Shown: in pieces, positions 7,341 to 13,708 of the stretch
Layout: the number at the start of each line of letters is the position of its first letter
Position numbering within the stretch: position 1 is the stretch's first letter
DNA from: NBML01 sp029939535
Lineage (GTDB): Bacteria; Desulfobacterota; Desulfobacteria; Desulfobacterales; Desulfobacteraceae
Direction of reading: 5' to 3'
Assembly: GCA_029939535.1 (NCBI GenBank)
Contig: JAOZST010000067.1
Coordinates: 1 to 19,159, forward strand
Length of the DNA: 19,159 nucleotides
Made by a program: the position numbers and the translations under genes
The notes under the pieces: generated by a model
What the model saw: only the letters and a program-made list of their open reading frames with translations
The model's database searches: none
Told to the model about the DNA's origin: nothing

Positions 7341-7501
7341 TGTATCTTTTCACTTCCCCTAATTCATCTATGCTTTAAAGCCCGCACAGAATATAATATC
7401 CAGCCAGGGATATGCAACTTAAAAATAATTCTTCCCGACCATTCCTGTTTCATGTAGAATAATCAGGATTGAGTTAAACCTGTAAACATAAAGGAGGGCA
7501 G

Positions 7502-8221
7502 ATGGCAGAAAAAGTAGATGTTGGGTGTGCTCGTCCCACAGGCGGGCCGGTAGGAGAACCAGCCCCAGAACAAACACCTGAACAGAATATTGAAAAAAAG
7601 GAGGTCATGAATATGATACAAGTAGGAAAAAAAGCACCTGATTTTTCAGCTCCAGGCTATCAAAATGGAGAATTCATTAATGTAAACCTGTCAGAACACC
7701 TTGGAAAATGGGTTCTTTTATGTTTCTATCCAGGTGATTTTACCTTTGTCTGAGCAACTGAAATTTCAGCAGTTGCTGAAAAATATCCTGAATTTAAAAA
7801 ACTTGGCGTAGAAATTTTATCCATGAGTATTGACAGTATGTTTGTACACAAAATGTGGAATGATCATGAACTTTCCAAAATGGTAGACGGAGGCGTTCCT
7901 TTTCCCATGCTGTCCGACGCCGGCGGTAGAGTAGGATCTGTCTATGGAGTCTATGATGAGGATGCAGGGGTTGAGGCAAGGGGAAGGTTTATTATTGATC
8001 CCGATGGAATTGTTCAGGGATATGAAGTGCTGACCCCACCGGCAGGAAGAAATGTTAATGAAACCTTCAGGCAGGTTCAAGCCTTCCAGCTAATAAGAGA
8101 ATCAAAGGGAGCTGAAGCCACTCCCTCTGGCTGGAAACCTGGCAAAAAAACCCTTAGACCCGGGCCGGACCTGGTGGGTAATGTCTGGAAAGAGTGGAAA
8201 ACTGAAATGGCCTTTGATTAA
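7502..8221 (+). CDS. prxU: Selenocysteine-containing peroxiredoxin (AhpC/TSA family)
   Basis: Reduces peroxides with a selenocysteine in place of the peroxidatic cysteine. The frame from ATG 7502 to TAA 8219-8221 has one in-frame TGA at 7751-7753 (residue 84 of 239). It falls exactly where peroxiredoxins have cysteine in FYP.DFTFVC.TE (here FYPGDFTFV-U-ATE), and homology continues on both sides. A hairpin follows the TGA at once. The usual resolving-cysteine motif VCP..W is replaced by ATPSGW, so the protein cannot act as a typical 2-Cys enzyme. Two strong ribosome sites exist: GGAGGG before 7502 and GGAGG before an in-frame ATG at 7607. The second would remove a 35-residue extension rich in P, G and E with one cysteine (C9). 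There is no signal peptide. It is a monocistronic unit closed by a terminator and is expected to need SelA, SelB and tRNA-Sec elsewhere in the genome. Confidence 0.9.
7598..7607 (+). promoter_or_regulatory. Internal ribosome binding site with alternative prxU start
   Basis: AAAGGAGG lies just before ATG 7607, which is in frame with prxU and six bases before another ATG (7613). From here the product starts MNMIQVGKKAPDF, the ordinary N-terminus of a peroxiredoxin. This site looks at least as strong as the one at 7494-7499, so either two isoforms are made or the upstream 35 codons act as a leader. Confidence 0.55.
7753..7777 (+). promoter_or_regulatory. SECIS-like hairpin directly after the UGA codon
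   Basis: GCAACTG (7754-7760) pairs with CAGTTGC (7770-7776), extended by A7753-U7777, around the nine-base loop AAATTTCAG. The loop holds a G (7769) 16 nt after the UGA, inside the range seen for bacterial SECIS elements recognised by SelB. It lies within coding sequence, as bacterial SECIS elements do. Position and pairing are seen; SelB recognition is inferred. Confidence 0.65.
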
Positions 8222-8242
8222 ATCAAAAAGTATTATTCTTAC

Positions 8243-8283
8243 AAAAAGCCACCAGGGGCCTCTAATGCTCCTGGTGGCTTTTT
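8243..8283. terminator. Bidirectional rho-independent terminator
   Basis: AAAAAGCCACCAGG (8243-8256) is the exact reverse complement of CCTGGTGGCTTTTT (8270-8283), giving a 14-bp stem with a 13-base loop and a T-run on each strand. It lies 21 bp after the prxU stop and also downstream of the convergent cytochrome gene, so it can end transcription from both sides. Confidence 0.9.
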
Positions 8284-8307
8284 ATTCTTTGTGCGAGCAT
8301 TCAGCTG

Positions 8308-8336
8308 TTGGCTGTTAGCTAAAGCCTAACAGCTAA
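8308..8336. repeat. Second inverted repeat in the convergent spacer
   Basis: GCTGTTAG (8311-8318) pairs with CTAACAGC (8326-8333) around a 7-base loop, and G-T and T-A pairs extend the stem by three. No T-run follows on either strand, so it is less clearly a terminator than the hairpin at 8243-8283. It may stabilise the 3' end of the cytochrome transcript. Confidence 0.5.
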
Positions 8337-8359
8337 ATACAAACACCTATACTATAAAT

Positions 8360-8695
8360 TTATTTACATTTGGCAGGTGAGGGTGAATCAAAGGCATATT
8401 TATGCAGATATGTAAAAACATCCAGCCGCTCCTGATCTGAAATTTTGACCCATTCGTCCTTGCAGGCCAGTTTCTCATATTTTCCAGGCTTAAAAATTCG
8501 TTCCCACTGGGCCTGGGTCTTACTGCTCGGGCTTAGTTCTACTGCATTCCCGCCATCACTGTGGCAGGTACGGCAGCTTTTCCTGAACGTATATTTCCCC
8601 TTTCTATGGTTTCCTTTATCCGCTGAAAAAGCCATTGCGGAAAATCCCAGAACAAGGGACAGCGATACCAGAACAAACACTAATTTTTTAAACAT
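8360..8695 (-). CDS. Small periplasmic monoheme cytochrome c
   Basis: A 111-aa exported protein. The signal peptide (residues 1-25, ending FSA before DKGN) is followed by one heme-attachment motif, CRTCH (C41, C44, H45). The mature part has no methionine, so the sixth heme ligand cannot be Met; H98 in YLHKYAF or H30 are candidates, or the iron may be five-coordinate. Two further cysteines (C78, C110) could form a disulfide. The segment ISDQERLDVFTYLHKYA resembles the C-terminal helix of class I cytochromes c. AAAGGAAAG upstream of the ATG is a good ribosome site. It lies 85 nt after the outer-membrane protein gene on the same strand, which suggests a shared role in envelope electron transfer. 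The redox partner is unknown. Confidence 0.85.
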   Translation of the reverse strand: MFKKLVFVLVSLSLVLGFSAMAFSADKGNHRKGKYTFRKSCRTCHSDGGNAVELSPSSKTQAQWERIFKPGKYEKLACKDEWVKISDQERLDVFTYLHKYAFDSPSPAKCK

Positions 8696-8714
8696 TTTAC
8701 TTTCCTTTTTTTTA

Positions 8715-8760
8715 ATGGTTGCAAAGTTATTGTCAAAAAGACTGAATACGTTGCAACCAT
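8715..8760. repeat. Inverted repeat between the outer-membrane protein and cytochrome genes
   Basis: ATGGTTGCAA (8715-8724) is exactly repeated in inverse as TTGCAACCAT (8751-8760), with 26 bases between. On the transcribed minus strand a run of A, not T, follows, so it is not a simple terminator. A TTGACA word lies in its loop on the minus strand. It could be an intercistronic stem-loop that sets the ratio of the two products, or an operator. Confidence 0.55.
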
Positions 8761-8780
8761 CTAGTTTATTAATATATAAA

Positions 8781-10505
8781 TTAAAATCTCACGGTAGCTG
8801 ACAAATAGGCATTCCATACTTTATCCGCAACCGGGAACAGGGTGTTCAAGGCATTGGCATCAGATATGGGAACAGGCTCACCCAGGGGACTTCCGCTCCC
8901 TGTATACTTATAATCATAATACCTGGCACCAAGCTTCACGAAAAAATTATCGCTGAAAATCGGCTGGATATAGTAACCTTCCCAAACTTGACCCCGGGCG
9001 GCCAGTTTACTGTCCACAAGAGAATCTTCAGCACCTGAGAAGTTAAACCAATACCTGGAGCCCCAATTGTATTCAAGTCCCAACCTGGCATCAAAGGGCA
9101 TTGGAAAAATTGCCCCGGCATAAATACTGTAACCGGTCCGCTTATTGAGCTCGCCATTGGAATTTAAAAGTCCATCCCCCATCAGGCTGTAAAATGGGTG
9201 TTCTGAAGTATTTTCAGGGTCTGTATGACTCCATCCCAATGAAAAGAAAAGATCAATATCCTTACCAAGTCTTTCATCAAGGTTATGCCTTACTAAAAAT
9301 GTGGCAGCATCCCAATCCCCTAAATTGGTAACTGGTTCTGTACGGCTGATATAGCTTCCGGTATTTTGTTCAAAAGTCAGGGTGCCGTCTGCGTTCTGCA
9401 CTACCGTAAAAGGCATGACTGTCGTCCCTGTGAATCCATCAGTAATATCAAAGGCATGGGCCCAGTTTAGAACTGCACTTGTGGTGTCATTGTCAAACAG
9501 GGTGGCAATAATACCAAACAGATGCACATCATCCAATTGAGAATCCTCGGTAAGTGAACCGCTATTTCCCCAGTCGCTCTCAAAACCAACACCATAGCAA
9601 AGTTTAAAGGCCGCACCAGGAATATTTGTAGTATCTTCCAGGCTGAAATTCAAAGAAGCTCCGTCAAACTGCCAGTTAATGAGATGGGCCAGGGGAGATC
9701 CGCCTTCCATGCCATATTCGCCATATTCCAGGGGTGGTCCGTCAGTGGCTGGACGACGTCCCAGGGAAAAGTTCATGGGCAGAACATCCCTATTAAATGT
9801 ATAATTAAAATACGCCCTTTCCAGATGAATGGAATCATCAGTTGGCAGGCTTGAAGTTGTCCCGTCCAGGGTGATGTCATTCATGCTGCCCTGGTTGTAC
9901 TGAACACCTGAGCTGTCTCCCCATACTTTATATGCAGCCAGACGACCGCCGAAACTCAGTTGAGAATTTATTCTGGCTTTCATATTAATACGAAATCTAT
10001 TGGTATAAATAATATCATTATCAATATCATTTTCTTCCGGCGCTGGAATCATGTTTGCCGCTGCCATACCGGCAATGGCCTGCTGGATCTGGGCAGGGGT
10101 TGCTCCGTTGAATCCACCGCTTGCCGCAGGTGTAAAAAAGCTGCCCATTAAAGAATCCGGAGCCGTCAACATCCCATCATAATGAATAGAATCAGCCCTG
10201 CTCCTAAGCTCTATTCCCAAAGACAGTTTGTCTGTTGCTGTATGCAGTTCCGCCTCATTCAGGCGTTCATCCATTTCTTCCATTTCAGAATCTTTTTCAG
10301 CAGTTTTTTCTTCCATCTCCGTTATCTTCTTTTCAACATTCTGCATCATTTCAGACAATTGACGCAGTTGTTCTTTCAGGGCATCCACTTCACTGTCCGC
10401 CCAGAGAGTATTCGGTGAAAACGTGAACATCAGAAAAAGACTAGTCAGAAATAACAATAAAATTTTTTTGTACCCTGCTTTATGCCCGGGTTTGTTTTGT
10501 ACCAT
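8781..10505 (-). CDS. Outer-membrane beta-barrel protein with N-terminal coiled coil (DUF3373-like)
   Basis: A 574-aa exported protein. Its long signal peptide ends about residue 36 (TLWA before DSEV). A heptad-type coiled coil spans about 38-92 (LKEQLRQLSEMMQ... through DERLNEAEL), as in trimeric or periplasm-spanning porins. The remainder is rich in alternating polar/aromatic strands and ends in the phenylalanine-terminal strand YLSATVRF, typical of barrels inserted by BAM. The region LSLGIELRSRADSIHYDG and later blocks resemble DUF3373 proteins of Geobacter-like and sulfate-reducing bacteria, as I recall them. ATG at 10505 follows AAGGAG. The function is not established. With the cytochrome gene downstream it might be the barrel of an electron conduit, or simply a porin. 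Confidence 0.75.
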   Translation of the reverse strand: MVQNKPGHKAGYKKILLLFLTSLFLMFTFSPNTLWADSEVDALKEQLRQLSEMMQNVEKKITEMEEKTAEKDSEMEEMDERLNEAELHTATDKLSLGIELRSRADSIHYDGMLTAPDSLMGSFFTPAASGGFNGATPAQIQQAIAGMAAANMIPAPEENDIDNDIIYTNRFRINMKARINSQLSFGGRLAAYKVWGDSSGVQYNQGSMNDITLDGTTSSLPTDDSIHLERAYFNYTFNRDVLPMNFSLGRRPATDGPPLEYGEYGMEGGSPLAHLINWQFDGASLNFSLEDTTNIPGAAFKLCYGVGFESDWGNSGSLTEDSQLDDVHLFGIIATLFDNDTTSAVLNWAHAFDITDGFTGTTVMPFTVVQNADGTLTFEQNTGSYISRTEPVTNLGDWDAATFLVRHNLDERLGKDIDLFFSLGWSHTDPENTSEHPFYSLMGDGLLNSNGELNKRTGYSIYAGAIFPMPFDARLGLEYNWGSRYWFNFSGAEDSLVDSKLAARGQVWEGYYIQPIFSDNFFVKLGARYYDYKYTGSGSPLGEPVPISDANALNTLFPVADKVWNAYLSATVRF

Positions 10506-10681
10506 CCATATCTCCTTATTTTATTAAATTACACATTTAGAATTACCACTTTGTGCTACTAGCAAAATATGTACCCAAAAAAAAGAATCTTTTATATTTG
10601 GACGAAAACAGGGAAAGACATGGATATTTCTATCTTTTAATTCTTGTTTTTCCCTATAAACACTGTTATTTTTTAACAACT

Positions 10682-10707
10682 GTTAAGTTAACATATGTTA
10701 ACTTAAC
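10682..10707. promoter_or_regulatory. Perfect 26-bp palindrome, probable operator
   Basis: GTTAAGTTAACAT (10682-10694) is followed at once by its exact reverse complement (10695-10707), with no spacer and no mismatch. Further GTTA/TTAAC words sit just to the left (about 10664-10684) and GTTA to the right. It lies in the 259-bp divergent spacer, 58 bp before the 97-aa gene and 176 bp before the outer-membrane gene. A dimeric or tetrameric repressor site serving either side fits best. No regulator gene adjoins it. Confidence 0.6.
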
Positions 10708-10764
10708 GTTATCATTGAAAAGCAGAATTCAGGAGAAATGGATATTTCCCCATAGGAGGCAGGT

Positions 10765-11058
10765 GTGATTCACAGCAGTATAGCAAAAACCCTGGGCTTG
10801 AAACCCATGACCCGTAACATGTGTTACGATTTTTATATCCAATTGAACTCTGAGGCTGGAACATACGATGCCATAAAAGAGTCCATTTCCTGGTGGCAGG
10901 ATAATGGTGAAAAACTCAATAACCTCTGGTGGGTTCTTAACTATTATGCTGAAAAGTTTGATCCTGATCGTGATTTAAGGGCATGTGTTGAAAGACAATT
11001 GGATTTCCTTGCCAGAGAAAAACAAACATCCCCGGAACCCGAGACTCCCGATCCCTGA
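10765..11058 (+). CDS. Hypothetical protein, 97 aa
   Basis: I do not recognise this protein. GTG at 10765 is preceded by AGGAGG at ideal distance, so translation is likely. It has no signal peptide or membrane segment. The central part is rich in tryptophan and tyrosine (SWWQDNG, LWWVLNYYAEKF, about residues 42-65), and the C-terminal third is a charged helix (DRDLRACVERQLDFLAREK) ending in a proline/glutamate tail. Two cysteines (C20 and one in RACVER) are present without a metal-binding pattern. It stands alone, divergent from the outer-membrane gene and convergent with the GAF protein gene, downstream of the 26-bp palindrome. Confidence 0.7.
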   Translation: MIHSSIAKTLGLKPMTRNMCYDFYIQLNSEAGTYDAIKESISWWQDNGEKLNNLWWVLNYYAEKFDPDRDLRACVERQLDFLAREKQTSPEPETPDP

Positions 11059-11079
11059 GTTTAGGAGCTCAGATTCCCT

Positions 11080-11121
11080 GGTATCTTTGATGGGGTATAT
11101 TTGAAGGGGTATCTTTTATTT
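11080..11121. repeat. Three tandem copies of a 14-bp unit
   Basis: Three consecutive 14-base units begin GGTATCTTTGATGG (11080), GGTATATTTGAAGG (11094) and GGTATCTTTTATTT (11108). The first two differ at two positions and the third has decayed at its end. The array fills the convergent space between the 97-aa gene and the GAF protein gene and enters the stop region of the latter. It is too short to assign a role; replication slippage is the simplest source. Confidence 0.4.
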
Positions 11122-11946
11122 ATTATCTTTGCCAGCTCCCCAGATATCAATAATTTTTGTATTGCCGGGATAATCAACTGTTTTATAGTGGGTGATATTG
11201 GATAATTTTTTTGTAATTTCGCCAAGGCGGGTGGCCTGGGATTTTATGGATTGCAGGTTCTGATGTATTTTATCCGTCTCCGAGTTCATGAGCATTAGCT
11301 CAGCATAGCCTAAAATAGCCTGAAGGGGCTGATTGATTTCATGGCAGATTGTACCGGCCATTTCCAGGACTCCCTGGAGCCGTTCCCGCTCATAGATCTC
11401 TTTTTCAGCCGCCTTTCTTTCAATGGCCAGGGCCACATGCTGGGACACTGAATTTAACAACTCCAGATCCTGGCGCTGGTATACGGTTGCAGAATGATAA
11501 TCCTGGATCACCATGGCCCCGATGACCCTGTCCTTTATAATCAGGGGAGCGCCCAGCCATATTTTGCTGATGGCACCTATGATGTCCCGGTTGCCCTTTC
11601 TGGAAAAATCAATGAGATCCTGTTCATAAAAAATCAGGGGTTTCCGGGCTTGAATCACTTTACCGGTCAAAGACATGGTTTCACTAAAATGAAATATTTC
11701 GTCTGGAAGATCATCCTTTTCATCCACATGGTAGGGAAAACTGATGGAGTCTTTTTCTTCATGGAAAATGGCAATCAAAAAATTGTTCACATTAAGAATT
11801 TTATCAAGGGATTGATGAATTTCCCCATACAATTCATTAAGATTCCGTGTACGGGTAACAGCATCTGATATCTCAAACAGAACTTCAATGGTCCTGGCCA
11901 GGTCCCGTTTTTCATTTTTGCTGCCTGATAATTCTGTTTTGTCCAC
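11116..11946 (-). CDS. GAF-domain protein with histidine-kinase phosphoacceptor helix but no ATPase domain
   Basis: A 276-aa cytoplasmic signalling protein if started at GTG 11944-11946, which has AGGGG just upstream. The frame extends 10 codons further to a TTG without a ribosome site. Residues about 20-177 form a GAF sensor domain (ending RQDLELLNSVSQHVALAIERKAAEKE). A short coiled coil leads into a HisKA-type dimerisation helix with the H-box AGTICHEINQPLQAILGY (H202 the phosphoacceptor candidate) and a second helix to about 255. The chain ends there: no N, G1, F or G2 boxes of the HATPase domain exist. It could be a phosphotransfer or scaffold partner of a separate kinase, or a truncated kinase. 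It is divergent from a GAF-type sigma-54 activator, which has no receiver domain. Confidence 0.8.
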   Translation of the reverse strand: MDKTELSGSKNEKRDLARTIEVLFEISDAVTRTRNLNELYGEIHQSLDKILNVNNFLIAIFHEEKDSISFPYHVDEKDDLPDEIFHFSETMSLTGKVIQARKPLIFYEQDLIDFSRKGNRDIIGAISKIWLGAPLIIKDRVIGAMVIQDYHSATVYQRQDLELLNSVSQHVALAIERKAAEKEIYERERLQGVLEMAGTICHEINQPLQAILGYAELMLMNSETDKIHQNLQSIKSQATRLGEITKKLSNITHYKTVDYPGNTKIIDIWGAGKDNK

Positions 11947-12088
11947 TTTTCCCCTGCCCCATCTGCTGGTATACAAATTTAAAGATTATTCCATTAATGA
12001 TCTATTTAATCAACAGATATTCCAGCCTCTTTACGGTTATTGTTTTCTCTTTTTAAATCCTGAACACCTGACTATCCCTTTCATGAAA

Positions 12089-12117
12089 TTGATTTTTATG
12101 ACATAATAGGATATATG
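12089..12117 (+). promoter_or_regulatory. Weak sigma-70-type promoter candidate
   Basis: TTGATT (12089-12094) and TATATG (12112-12117), 17 bp apart, each match 4 of 6 consensus bases. They lie 64 bp ahead of the activator gene. No sigma-54 site (GG-N10-GC) was found on either strand of this spacer, so the activator gene itself is probably not sigma-54 dependent. Confidence 0.25.
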
Positions 12118-12180
12118 TAAATATATTAAATGAGTAGCCACACATAATATTTTGATATAAAAATTCCTGGAACAGCCATT

Positions 12181-13701
12181 ATGAAATCCATTGAAGAAAT
12201 TTCTCTTTTATATGAAATCAGTGAAGCCCTGCACCAGCACATGGACATGAAAACCTCCCTTTTCAAAGTATTGAGTGTATTGTCGGAATCTCTGAATCTG
12301 GTCAGGGGAATCATCTTTCTTACCAACAGGGAAACAGGAGAAATCCGCATTGAAATTGCCCATGGAATTTCAGAGGAGACCACCCAAAAGATCAAATATC
12401 TACCCGGTGAAGGCATTATAGGCCAGGTAATTGAATCGGGAAAACCCGCCGTGGTCCCCAGGATCAGTAAAGAACCCCTGTTTCTTGATAAGACTGACTC
12501 AAGAAAACTTGCCCAGGGCCAGGAGTATTCTTTTATCTGTGTGCCCATAAAAAAAGACAGCAGGGTGGTTGGAGCCATCAGTGCGGACCAGCCCTATGAA
12601 GGCAAAAGGTCCCTGGTAAGGGGAGAAAAACTTCTTTCCGTGGTGGCGGCAATGCTGGCCCACCACGTGATTAATATTGAAACCATACGGTTGGAAAAGG
12701 AACAGCTGAAAACAGAAAATATAAGGCTTAAATCTGAACTTGAAAACAAGTATAGTTTTAGCAATATCATTGGCAATTCCAATAAAATGAGGGAAGTGCT
12801 GCAGATGATATCCCAGGTTTCCTCATCCTCGGCAACGGTTTTGATACGGGGAGAAAGCGGAACTGGAAAGGAATTGGTTGCCAATGCCATCCACTATAAC
12901 AGCGCAAGAAACCATCAGCCCTTTATCAAGATCAATTGTGCCGCAATTCCTGAAAATCTCATTGAAAGCGAATTATTCGGCCATGAAAAAGGTTCTTTTA
13001 CAGGAGCTTCCCACCAGAAAAAAGGCAAGTTCGAACTGGCCGACAAGGGAACGATTTTCCTGGACGAAATCGGGAACATGGATCCCGGTGCCCAAGTCAA
13101 ACTGCTGAGGGTCCTCCAGGAAAAAGAATTTGAGCGGGTTGGGGGGTATAAGTCCATCAAAACAGATGTCAGGATTGTTGCTGCCACCAATTCCATTCTG
13201 GAAGAAATGGTGAGCCAGGGCAAATTCAGGGATGATCTTTATTTCAGGCTCAACGTATTTCCCATTTATATTCCTTCCCTTCGCATGCGCAAAACCGATA
13301 TCATACTTCTGGCCGATCATTTTCTGGAAAAATACAGGAAAGAACATTCAAAGGATATCAAAAGGATCACCACTCCAGCCATTGACATGATGATGGAATA
13401 CCATTGGCCAGGAAATGTCCGGGAACTTGAAAACTGCCTGGAACGGGCTGTGATTCTCTGCAATGAAGGGGCCATTCACTCCTACCATCTGCCGGCCACT
13501 CTCCAGACAGGGATCAAATCAAAGACCCTGCTCCTTTCCCTTGAAGAAGCCGTGGGCAATCTTGAAAAGGAGATCATCATGGATTCTTTAAAAAACACCA
13601 GGGGCAATATCAAAAAAGCTGCCAAACTCATCAACATCACTGTTCGACAATTTTCCTATAAAGCTCTTAAATATAATATTAATTATAAGGAGTATAGATA
13701 A
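12181..13701 (+). CDS. Sigma-54-dependent transcriptional activator, GAF-AAA+-HTH (NifA-like)
   Basis: A 506-aa enhancer-binding protein. An N-terminal GAF sensor (about 1-165) is followed by a charged coiled linker (168-190) and the AAA+ domain. That domain has Walker A GESGTGKE (224-231), the sigma-54 contact loop GSFTGA (271-276), Walker B TIFLDEIG (291-298), and FRDDLYFRL with the arginine finger. A C-terminal Fis-type helix-turn-helix (NIKKAAKLINITVRQFSYKALKY) resembles that of NifA. No receiver domain is present, so control should come from ligand binding to GAF or a partner protein. It begins a + strand operon: its stop is 7 nt before the RND adaptor gene, so it probably controls its own efflux pump. 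Nothing in the sequence points to nitrogen fixation. Confidence 0.9.
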   Translation: MKSIEEISLLYEISEALHQHMDMKTSLFKVLSVLSESLNLVRGIIFLTNRETGEIRIEIAHGISEETTQKIKYLPGEGIIGQVIESGKPAVVPRISKEPLFLDKTDSRKLAQGQEYSFICVPIKKDSRVVGAISADQPYEGKRSLVRGEKLLSVVAAMLAHHVINIETIRLEKEQLKTENIRLKSELENKYSFSNIIGNSNKMREVLQMISQVSSSSATVLIRGESGTGKELVANAIHYNSARNHQPFIKINCAAIPENLIESELFGHEKGSFTGASHQKKGKFELADKGTIFLDEIGNMDPGAQVKLLRVLQEKEFERVGGYKSIKTDVRIVAATNSILEEMVSQGKFRDDLYFRLNVFPIYIPSLRMRKTDIILLADHFLEKYRKEHSKDIKRITTPAIDMMMEYHWPGNVRELENCLERAVILCNEGAIHSYHLPATLQTGIKSKTLLLSLEEAVGNLEKEIIMDSLKNTRGNIKKAAKLINITVRQFSYKALKYNINYKEYR

Positions 13702-13708
13702 CTATCCC

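Noticed and set aside
7297..7501. Cobalamin riboswitch upstream of the cobamide operon
   Set aside because: No B12-box-like sequence or matching fold elements were found in this 205-bp spacer on the minus strand; the stretch near cobU is AT-rich and short.
7502..7753. prxU as a pseudogene with a nonsense mutation, or as two separate genes (7502-7753 and 7823-8221)
   Set aside because: The TGA replaces exactly the catalytic residue, the reading frame is otherwise intact and a hairpin follows it, so selenocysteine is the better reading.
10553..10768. 71-aa + strand frame in the divergent spacer
   Set aside because: It runs through the palindrome, has no ribosome site and a composition unlike neighbouring proteins.
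11054..11071. CTGAG/CTCAG hairpin after the 97-aa gene
   Set aside because: The stem is only 5 bp and no T-run follows, so it is not supportable as a terminator.
11494..11868. 124-aa + strand frame and similar long frames opposite the GAF, activator, adaptor and permease genes
   Set aside because: All are antisense or alternate-frame shadows of genes with clear domain content and lack ribosome sites or recognisable domains.
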